Positions 5,558-10,424 of a DNA stretch of 10,424 bases are shown piece by piece. This stretch comes from Deinococcus sp. GTDB taxonomy: Bacteria; Deinococcota; Deinococci; Deinococcales; Deinococcaceae. Under the pieces are notes generated by a model. It searched no databases. It was not told the origin of the DNA and saw only the letters and a list, made by a program, of their open reading frames with translations. A program made the translations under genes and the position numbers. The stretch's first letter is position 1; each line of letters starts with the position of its first letter. The DNA is taken from contig JAGLBK010000091.1 in the NCBI GenBank assembly GCA_018260275.1, positions 1 through 10,424 on the forward strand, read 5' to 3'.

Positions 5558-6130
5558 TCAACGCCGTTTCTTGACATTCCAGCGTTCCTCGCTGACGCCG
5601 CTGCGGGCATTCGCGGCCCGCGCCATGATGAACAGCAGGTCGGAGACGCGGTTGAGGTAAACCTGGGTCTGGGGGTTGGCCGGTTCGACTTCCAGCAGCC
5701 GGATCACGTCGCGTTCGGCCCGCCGCGCCACCGTCCGGGCGATGTGCAGCGCCGCCGCCACTGGTGTTCCCCCCGGATGAATGAAGCCAGTAAAAGCCGG
5801 GGCTTCGGCCTGATACCGGTCGATCATGGCCTCAAGGTGACTGATGTCTTCCTCGTCGAGGCGACTGAGGTTTTTTTCGTAGGGGCCTCCAGCGCGGGTC
5901 GCCAGATCGGCTCCCAGATCGAACAGGGCGTTTTGCAGGTATTCGAGGTCGGCTTCGAGGGCCTCATCGTTTGGCTGCATCTGCGCGTTATGGGCGCGGG
6001 CCAGCCCGAGTGCGCTGTTCAGTTCGTCCACCGTGCCGTACGCCTCCACGCGGGGGTGGGCCTTGCTGACCCGGTCCGCGCCGTAGAGTCCGGTGGTGCC
6101 GCCGTCGCCTGTTCTGGTGTAGAGCTTCAT
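5558..6130 (-). CDS. Cob(I)alamin adenosyltransferase, PduO type
   Basis: A 190-residue cytoplasmic enzyme that transfers the 5'-deoxyadenosyl group of ATP to cob(I)alamin, making adenosylcobalamin (EC 2.5.1.17). All signatures of the PduO/MMAB family are present in order: the N-terminal ATP loop TRTGDGGTTGLYG (5-17), YGTVDELNSALG (31-42), HPGGTPVAAALHIARTVARR (118-137) with the RRAER end, and NRVSDLLFIMAR (160-171). The length is typical of a single-domain enzyme. The ATG at 6130 starts directly at the conserved MKLYTRTGD and lies 6 nt after TACCCT, with a GTGACT -35-like element 16 bp further up, so a leaderless mRNA from its own promoter is likely. No cobalamin riboswitch fits this short leader. 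No B12 biosynthesis or B12-dependent enzyme gene is in the window. The symbol could be pduO or cobO in different schemes, so it is left blank. Confidence 0.95.
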   Translation of the reverse strand: MKLYTRTGDGGTTGLYGADRVSKAHPRVEAYGTVDELNSALGLARAHNAQMQPNDEALEADLEYLQNALFDLGADLATRAGGPYEKNLSRLDEEDISHLEAMIDRYQAEAPAFTGFIHPGGTPVAAALHIARTVARRAERDVIRLLEVEPANPQTQVYLNRVSDLLFIMARAANARSGVSEERWNVKKRR

Positions 6131-6136
6131 GGGTAC

Positions 6137-6142
6137 AGGGTA
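6137..6142 (-). promoter_or_regulatory. -10 element of the adenosyltransferase gene, leaderless type
   Basis: TACCCT on the minus strand, 6 nt before the ATG, with GTGACT about 16 bp upstream as a possible -35. Confidence 0.6.
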
Positions 6143-6495
6143 ATGGTTAGTGGGAAGTAGTCACTGATCAATGGTTCGGAGACTTTCATATCCTGTCCTG
6201 CAAAGTGCGACGAGCACGAGGTTTTTAACTCCTCCCCACCTGAGGGCTGAGTATTGCTGAAAAACCTCTCATGCTTCGGGATGGTGCAGTTTCGGCAAAT
6301 GTATCGCCCGATCAATGCGAGTTTTTAAGCTCCTCCACCCTTGCGGGGGACTCGTTAGAGCTGCTTGCAGAGGCTGGGACTCGTAGAGCGCGAAGCGAGG
6401 GGGGTAACGCAGAGTGCGTCCCAGACCGCCTATTTCAGATTTCTCCTGCCCTGAGTTATAAAACTGGATGGGAAGGAGGAACTAAAAAGCGGCCA
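6143..6495. repeat. Repeat-rich intergenic region between malQ and the adenosyltransferase
   Basis: No gene is supported. Two related copies of about 36 bp begin with GAGGTTTTTAACTCCTCC (6218-6235) and GAGTTTTTAAGCTCCTCC (6319-6336), roughly 101 bp apart, each followed by a C-rich then G-rich stretch. GAGGTTTTT (6218-6226) has an exact inverted partner AAAAACCTC (6260-6268). GATCAATG occurs at 6166-6173 and 6310-6317. Two tandem motifs starting GACTCGT (6349 and 6378) resemble the dispersed repeat at 934 and 9589. CTGGGAC (6374-6380) and GTCCCAG (6418-6424) are inverted. Confidence 0.5.
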
Positions 6496-6499
6496 AAGC

Positions 6500-6533
6500 A
6501 AAAAGCGGGGGCTTCAGCCGTAGCCAAAGCCCC
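6500..6533 (-). terminator. Intrinsic terminator of malQ
   Basis: On the minus strand GGGGCTT (6533-6527) pairs with AAGCCCC (6514-6508), with extra pairing possible inside the 12-nt loop. It is followed by CGC and TTTTT (plus-strand A-tract 6500-6504). It starts about 18 nt after the malQ stop codon. Confidence 0.8.
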
Positions 6534-6550
6534 TACATCTCGCCTCGCCT

Positions 6551-8053
6551 TTACCTGCTGGTCTGCTCGGTCAGGGTCCGCAGGCTGTCGGCCAGGCTGG
6601 GGAGCAGCGCGGCGGGGTTATAGCGCCACGTCCAGTTGTGGTCGCCGGTGGTTCCGGGCAGGTTCATGCGGTACTCGCTGCCCAGATTCAGGATGTCCTG
6701 AAGCGGCACCACGGCGAGGGCCGCGCGGCTCTCGAAGGCCATCCGCATCAGCTGCCCGGCAAAACTTTCCTCACTGGGTGCGCTGTGGGTATACACCCGG
6801 AAGTTGTGGCGCTCGCTTTCCTCGGCGTTGGCCCACCAGCCACGGGTCGTGTCGTTGTCGTGCGTGCCCGTATACACCACCTGATTGACGCGCAGGTTTT
6901 CGGGCAGGAAGTCGTTGACGCTGAAGTCTCCGCCGCCGAACGCGAATTGCAGCACCGCCATGCCCGGAAAGTTGAAGTCGTCGCGCAGTTTCTCGACATC
7001 CGGCGTAATGACCCCGAGGTCCTCGGCAATGATCGGCAGGACGCCCAGCGCTTCACGCACTGCCGTGAACATCTCGTGGCCCAGCGCCGGAACCCACTGG
7101 CCCTGAATCGCCGTTTCGGCAGGGAACGGAATTTCCCAGGAGGCCGCGAACCCCCGGAAGTGGTCGATGCGAATCACGTCATACAGTTTCAGGCTGCCCT
7201 GGAAGCGCTTGATCCACCACGCGAAGCCGCCCTGCTGCATCTTTTTCCAGTTGTACAGCGGGTTGCCCCACAGCTGTCCGGTTTCGCTGAAGTAGTCCGG
7301 CGGTACGCCCGCCACCACCGTCGGCTGGCCCTGGTCGTCAAAGTAGAACTGGTCGCGGTTGGCCCAGGCGTCGCTGCTGTCCATCGCCACGAAAATGGGA
7401 ATGTCGCCGATCACCTGAACGCCGTGCTGGTGGGCATATTCACGGATGGCATTCCACTGGCGAAAAAACAGGAACTGCACGAACTGAACGCGGTCGATGG
7501 CGCTGGCGAGGCGCTCGCGTGCCGCCGCCAGGGTCGCCGGGTCGCGGTCGCGTGCGCCCGTTTCCCAGGCGTTCCAGGGCAGACCACCATGCGCCGCCTT
7601 GAGGGCCATGAACAGCGCGTAATCTTCCAGCCAGTCGTGCTCGGCGGCCTTGAAGCGCTCAAAGTCGCTTTGAAGATCGTAGTGGCCGTCGAAGGCAAAT
7701 TTGGCGTAAGCCCGGTCGAGCATCTGGTTGCGCCAGACAAACTGTGTACCGAAATCCACCTTGAACGGGTCGAAGGCGGGCATAGCCGCAAAATCGGCGT
7801 CCTGAAGCAGGCCCTCTTCCTTCAGGGTGTTCAGGTCGATCAGGTAAGGGTTACCGGCAAAGGCGCTGAACGACTGATAGGGGCTGTCGCCGTAGCCGGT
7901 CGGCCCCAGCGGCATGACCTGCCAGTATTTTTGCCCGGCCAGCGCTAGCCAGTCGATAAAATGCCGCGCCTGCGCTCCCAGCTCGCCAATGCCGTATGGC
8001 CCCGGCAGACTGGTCGGGTGAAGCAGCACGCCGCTTGCACGTTCTAGTTTCAT
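6551..8053 (-). CDS. malQ: 4-alpha-glucanotransferase (amylomaltase, GH77)
   Basis: A 500-residue cytoplasmic enzyme that moves alpha-1,4-glucan segments between maltodextrins (EC 2.4.1.25), used in maltodextrin and glycogen turnover. The N-terminus ASGVLLHPTSLPGPYGIGELG is typical of the family. The three catalytic acids are visible: nucleophile Asp297 in VIRIDHFRGF, acid/base Glu344 in IIAEDLGVITPDV, and Asp399 in YTGTHDNDTTRGW. Their spacings (47 and 55 residues) equal those of Thermus aquaticus amylomaltase (293, 340, 395). The length is that of the short Thermus-type form. The start at 8053 is chosen because GGAGG lies 6 nt upstream. Unlike most genes here it has a real ribosome site and a short leader. 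No other maltodextrin gene is adjacent. Repeated TGGAAC half-sites near the predicted transcription start suggest a repressor site. Confidence 0.97.
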   Translation of the reverse strand: MKLERASGVLLHPTSLPGPYGIGELGAQARHFIDWLALAGQKYWQVMPLGPTGYGDSPYQSFSAFAGNPYLIDLNTLKEEGLLQDADFAAMPAFDPFKVDFGTQFVWRNQMLDRAYAKFAFDGHYDLQSDFERFKAAEHDWLEDYALFMALKAAHGGLPWNAWETGARDRDPATLAAARERLASAIDRVQFVQFLFFRQWNAIREYAHQHGVQVIGDIPIFVAMDSSDAWANRDQFYFDDQGQPTVVAGVPPDYFSETGQLWGNPLYNWKKMQQGGFAWWIKRFQGSLKLYDVIRIDHFRGFAASWEIPFPAETAIQGQWVPALGHEMFTAVREALGVLPIIAEDLGVITPDVEKLRDDFNFPGMAVLQFAFGGGDFSVNDFLPENLRVNQVVYTGTHDNDTTRGWWANAEESERHNFRVYTHSAPSEESFAGQLMRMAFESRAALAVVPLQDILNLGSEYRMNLPGTTGDHNWTWRYNPAALLPSLADSLRTLTEQTSR

Positions 8054-8059
8054 AATCAT

Positions 8060-8100
8060 CCTCCGGCCTGGAACTGTTTCCAAGAAGTGGAACAAGTGTA
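8060..8100 (-). promoter_or_regulatory. malQ promoter, possible operator and ribosome site
   Basis: On the minus strand a TACACT -10 (8100-8095) is followed by inverted half-sites: TGGAAC in plus-strand terms at 8069-8074, its partner TTTCCA at 8077-8082, and a third TGGAAC at 8088-8093. The pair 8069-8082 is a 14-bp dyad. GGAGG (8064-8060) is the ribosome site. No clear -35 is seen. Repressor binding is inference. Confidence 0.4.
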
Positions 8101-8178
8101 GCGAAGTTCATTTGCCCGTGCTCGAATTGCCCAGACTTTAGGGCGATTTTATGGCGCGAGTTCGGGGCAGAGTGGCCC

Positions 8179-8202
8179 AGTGCTTTCCACTAGTGCTTTC
8201 CA
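8179..8202. repeat. 11-bp tandem direct repeat upstream of rsmB
   Basis: AGTGCTTTCCA occurs at 8179-8189 and 8192-8202, separated by 2 bp. It lies between the divergent malQ and rsmB starts, about 67 bp before the rsmB -10. Its role is unknown. Confidence 0.55.
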
Positions 8203-8268
8203 GCGGGGGCCTTCGTACAGAAGTTGCTCTGCGCCCGCCCTGTACCGGTGTCTCCCGCTCAAAGCGTC

Positions 8269-8274
8269 TATCCT
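8269..8274 (+). promoter_or_regulatory. -10 element of rsmB, leaderless type
   Basis: TATCCT, 6 nt before the ATG at 8281. It supports this start over the upstream in-frame ATG at 8224. Confidence 0.6.
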
Positions 8275-8280
8275 GTCCTG

Positions 8281-9561
8281 ATGACTTCTTCCCGCACCCG
8301 TCAGAACCGCAGCCCGCAGGAGCAGCGGCGACCCGATCCCTTCAATCCGGCCCGTGAATTGGCTGTGCGCGTGCTGATGAAGGTGATGAGTGGTGAGGGC
8401 TTTGCGGCCCCCAACCTCGACGCCGCGCTGCAACAGGCCAAGTTGCCTGCCCGTGACGCTGGTCTGGCAACCCACATCGTGTACGGCACCCTACGGCATC
8501 AACCGAGTCTGGCCGCAGTGCTGGCTCCCCTGCTCACCGGCGAAACGCACCCTAAAGTGCAGACCCTGCTGCTGGCCGGGGCGTTCGAGAAACTGATTCT
8601 GGGCACGCCCGCCCACGCCGTCGCCAACGAGTACGTGAATCTGGCCCGCACCGCGCGACTGGCTCCTCCCGGGCTGGTCAATGCCGTACTGCGGCGGGTG
8701 GAACCGCTCGGGCAACTGGGCAGCGAGATGCCGGAATGGCTCGAAGGTGTGTACCGCTGGGCCTACGGTGCCCAGGCCGACGCGGTGTTTGCCGATCTGC
8801 TGGAGCCGCAGCCCATGTGGCTGAGTCTGTCGGATGAGGGCGTGCGCCTGCTGGAAGAGGAAGGCAGCGAACTGACGGCTTCTCTGGAAGGTGTAGACCG
8901 CGTGGAACTCTCTCGCCCACTGCGGGAAACGGCGGCGTACCACACCGGCCACGCCCAGCCGATCAACCCGGCGAGTATGGCCTGCGTGGACGCTCTGGGC
9001 GATATCGACGCTCAGCGCGTGCTGGACCTCGCGGGCGGCGCAGGCATCAAGGCGGCCATGCTCGCCACGCGCGGCGCACTGGTCACCAGCGTGGACAATG
9101 TGCCCCGCAAACACCACGCCGCCGAATGGAACTTCAAGCGCCTGCGACTGAAGGCCGACTTCGTGACGCACGACCTGACCGCGCCGCTGGAACTTGCCCC
9201 AGCGCCCTTCGTGCTCCTGGACGCCCCGTGTACGGGCAGCGGCACCCTGCGCAGCCACCCCGAAATCAAGCTGCGCCTGACCCCGGCAGTGGTCGCTGAA
9301 ATGGCCGCCTTGCAGGCCCGGATGCTTCCCAACGCCGCCGCCCTGGTCGAGCCTGGCGGCCTTCTGGTCTACTCGGTCTGCTCGGTCATGCCGCAGGAAG
9401 GTCCGGAAGTGATCCAGGCGTTCCTGGCTGCTCACCCCGAATTCGCCCCTGAAGCCATTCCCGATCTCGAAGTGGCGCATTTGCAAGTGGATCCCGGTAT
9501 TCTCACGCTACCGCTCAACGGAGTGGACGGCTTTTATATTGCCCGGCTGCGCCGCAGCTAA
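8281..9561 (+). CDS. rsmB: 16S rRNA m5C methyltransferase, RsmB/Sun family
   Basis: A 426-residue RNA methyltransferase. Residues about 20-160 form the NusB-like RNA-binding domain typical of RsmB (ARELAVRVLMKVMSGEG..., then VYGTLRHQPSL and GLVNAVLRRVE). The C-terminal half is the SAM-dependent Rossmann methyltransferase: motif I VLDLAGGAGIKA (247-258), motif II TSVDN, motif IV DAPCTGSGTLRSHPEIK (314-330) with Cys317, and motif VI VYSVCSVMPQEG with catalytic Cys367. Both cysteines needed for RNA m5C chemistry are kept. The known target of RsmB is C967 of 16S rRNA in E. coli. Motif I is unusual: the family normally reads DLCAAPGGKT, and here AGGAGIKA lacks the proline and the Cys. The start is set at 8281 by the -10 at 8269 and because the longer frame adds only 19 unlikely residues. 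It stands alone. Confidence 0.9.
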   Translation: MTSSRTRQNRSPQEQRRPDPFNPARELAVRVLMKVMSGEGFAAPNLDAALQQAKLPARDAGLATHIVYGTLRHQPSLAAVLAPLLTGETHPKVQTLLLAGAFEKLILGTPAHAVANEYVNLARTARLAPPGLVNAVLRRVEPLGQLGSEMPEWLEGVYRWAYGAQADAVFADLLEPQPMWLSLSDEGVRLLEEEGSELTASLEGVDRVELSRPLRETAAYHTGHAQPINPASMACVDALGDIDAQRVLDLAGGAGIKAAMLATRGALVTSVDNVPRKHHAAEWNFKRLRLKADFVTHDLTAPLELAPAPFVLLDAPCTGSGTLRSHPEIKLRLTPAVVAEMAALQARMLPNAAALVEPGGLLVYSVCSVMPQEGPEVIQAFLAAHPEFAPEAIPDLEVAHLQVDPGILTLPLNGVDGFYIARLRRS

Positions 9562-9588
9562 GCCACGGAGTGACCTGCCGCGCACGGA

Positions 9589-9612
9589 GACTTGCAAAGC
9601 GGCGTAGCAGAG
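9589..9612 (+). repeat. Dispersed 24-bp repeat, second copy
   Basis: Begins GACTTGCAAAGC and ends AGCAGAG; 22 of 24 bases equal the copy at 934-957. It lies 27 bp after the rsmB stop. The partner copy lies upstream of deoD, more than 8 kb away, and two diverged relatives lie at 6349 and 6378. Confidence 0.6.
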
Positions 9613-9710
9613 AAGACAACAGGGCGGAGGTTCCCGAATCCACGGAACTGGAGTAGGGAGTCCCCTGTGAAATCCATTCGTTTGCAGAATCTGGTCAGTG
9701 TTGCCCAGGC

Positions 9711-9886
9711 GAAAAAACGGTCACCCGACACTTTTGTGGGGTGGCCCTGTCTTGTTGTTCTCTCCAGAACTGTTGGGCCTGCCGCGTGGTCAAAGCTCTC
9801 ATTTTTCTTGGAAATACGGCCTTCGCTACGGGCCGCCTGAGCTTTTGACCAGTGTCAGGGCGCCTGTTCGTTCCCGTAAATGTGAG
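9711..9886 (-). ncRNA. Candidate small RNA of about 175 nt
   Basis: All parts of an independent untranslated transcript are visible on the minus strand. A -10 TATGAT (9898-9893) has a TTCACC element 18 bp upstream, giving a start near 9886. Next comes a long stem, TGGTCAAAAGCTC (9851-9839) against GAGCTTTGACCA (9798-9787), 12 bp with one bulge. This encloses CGGCC-9 nt-GGCCG (9835-9817). A small GTTCT-GGAG-AGAAC hairpin (9770-9757) follows, then the terminator stem and a T-tract. No good open frame with a ribosome site lies inside. It does not match 6S, tmRNA, SRP or RNase P RNA by the motifs I know. Function unknown; it reads away from the LysM gene. Confidence 0.45.
9712..9746 (-). terminator. 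Strong intrinsic terminator, minus strand
   Basis: Eleven base pairs with a 2-nt bulge and a 4-nt loop: 9719-9726 with 9739-9746 (one G-U) and 9729-9731 with 9736-9738. On the minus strand the stem is followed by GTTTTTTC (plus-strand A-tract 9712-9717). On the plus strand only a loose T-rich tail follows, so it is chiefly a minus-strand terminator. Confidence 0.75.
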
Positions 9887-9898
9887 ATTTTCATCATA

Positions 9899-10011
9899 AG
9901 GGCTAGGCAAACAAATGGTGAATGTGTTACTTTGACGAAGTCAAGAATTTCTGAAGGCTCGGTGAAGCCTGCGTGTGAGCCAGACCCCCCACCCCTAAAA
10001 GTGAAGGCCTG
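9899..10011 (+). promoter_or_regulatory. Leader region of the LysM protein gene
   Basis: TACTTT (9928-9933) could be a -10 without a clear -35. TTGAC-GAA-GTCAA (9932-9944) is a short dyad. AGGCT (9954-9958) can pair with AGCCT (9966-9970), and GGCTC (9956-9960) alternatively with GAGCC nearby. GAAGG (10003-10007) is the ribosome site, 4 nt before the ATG. This gene therefore seems to have a leader, unlike most in the window. Confidence 0.35.
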
Positions 10012-10424
10012 ATGACTAAGACTTTGAACCGACTCCTCCTCTTACCCCTCCTGGCTGCCCCGCTTCTGTTCGGCAGCGCCTCCGCTCAAGCTGGTGTTGC
10101 TCCCGCCGCTGTCGGCACGGTCATCGTGCAGCCCGGTGACACCGCCTACTCACTTTCCAAGCGTGCAGGTCTAAGTGTCGAGCGGCTGCTTTCGCTCAAT
10201 AATCTTGCCTCGCCTGTGCTGAAAGTCGGGCAGCAGCTGGTTCTGGAAGACAACCCCCTGCATACCGTCCAGCCCGGCGAAACCCTGTACGGGCTGTCGC
10301 GCAAGTACGGTGTGACGGTCGAGGCCCTGAAAGCGGCCAACGATCTGCCGGTCGACGCTGTCATTGCCGTGGGACAGCTGCTGCATGTGCCTAACTCTTC
10401 CGTAGCCTCTCCAGCCAGTGTCAC
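10012..10424 (+). CDS. Secreted protein with two LysM domains (partial)
   Basis: The first 137 residues of a gene that continues past the window edge. A Sec signal peptide (basic start MTKTLNR, Leu-rich core, SASAQA with cleavage near residue 25-27) is followed by two LysM peptidoglycan-binding domains: residues 36-78 (VQPGDTAYSLSKRAGLSVERLLSLNNL... LKVGQQLVL) and 83-127 (VQPGETLYGLSRKYGVTVEALKAAND... IAVGQLLHVP). After these a Ser/Ala/Pro-rich linker begins (NSSVASPASV). In Deinococcus such tandem LysM N-termini often precede an M23 or NlpC/P60 peptidase domain, but none can be seen here, so the enzyme type is unknown. The ATG at 10012 is supported by the signal peptide and by GAAGG 4 nt upstream. 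The role inferred is cell-wall binding or remodelling. Confidence 0.9.
   Translation, partial: MTKTLNRLLLLPLLAAPLLFGSASAQAGVAPAAVGTVIVQPGDTAYSLSKRAGLSVERLLSLNNLASPVLKVGQQLVLEDNPLHTVQPGETLYGLSRKYGVTVEALKAANDLPVDAVIAVGQLLHVPNSSVASPASV

Noticed and set aside
6131..6200. A cobalamin riboswitch upstream of the adenosyltransferase gene
   Set aside because: The -10 lies 6 nt before the ATG, leaving no leader, and no B12-box sequence is seen.
6638..7948. A 436-residue open frame on the plus strand
   Set aside because: It is antisense to malQ, whose catalytic residues are all visible. The composition is that of a shadow frame.
8491..9486. A 331-residue open frame on the minus strand
   Set aside because: It is antisense to rsmB with no recognisable motif or start signals.
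9592..9910. Short open frames on both strands between rsmB and the LysM gene
   Set aside because: No ribosome sites or -10-linked starts and low-complexity translations. The stretch is better explained by hairpins and a terminator.
9562..10011. A c-di-AMP riboswitch before the LysM gene
   Set aside because: Such riboswitches often control wall-associated LysM genes, but the conserved core sequences of that class are not present, and the main hairpins read better as a minus-strand transcript.

Overview
The window looks like chromosomal DNA of a Deinococcus-type bacterium. The reasons are the high GC content, the gene families present, and above all the start architecture. Most genes here have a TANNNT-like -10 hexamer ending only 6-7 nt before the start codon and no Shine-Dalgarno sequence, so leaderless mRNAs are predicted, as is known to be common in Deinococcus. 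The genus is an inference; no species can be named. No prophage, insertion sequence, CRISPR array or intact tRNA/rRNA gene was seen.

Layout. (1) 63-760, minus: a MerR-family regulator and a small three-helix membrane protein, translationally coupled by a GTGA overlap and driven by a MerR-type promoter with a 19-bp spacer and a dyad. (2) 761-1135: a divergent intergenic region with a possible second long-spacer promoter on the plus strand, a nested hairpin and a terminator, possibly a short untranslated transcript. (3) 1136-2407, plus: deoD purine nucleoside phosphorylase, a hairpin-rich repeat segment with a terminator, and a small secreted protein of unknown function. (4) 2549-3766, minus: a carboxynorspermidine/carboxyspermidine dehydrogenase-like enzyme (polyamine synthesis). 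(5) 3826-5406, plus: three envelope genes. The first is a lipoprotein made of two copies of an unrecognised Cys-pair domain, the second a single-pass membrane protein with one copy of the same domain, the third a lipoprotein with an HExxH metallopeptidase motif. (6) 5558-8053, minus: a PduO-type cobalamin adenosyltransferase and malQ amylomaltase, separated by about 420 bp of repeats and the malQ terminator. (7) 8281-9561, plus: an RsmB/Sun-type 16S rRNA m5C methyltransferase. (8) 9562-10011: a structured intergenic region with a candidate ~175-nt small RNA on the minus strand (promoter, hairpins and terminator all visible). (9) 10012 to the end: the start of a secreted protein with two LysM domains, cut by the window edge.

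The housekeeping genes (deoD, dehydrogenase, pduO-type ATR, malQ, rsmB) are metabolically unrelated and appear to be separate transcription units. The most novel material is the Cys-pair domain cluster (3826-5406), the minus-strand small RNA candidate (about 9711-9886), the double MerR-type promoter region (768-853), and a set of short dispersed repeats found in three intergenic regions.
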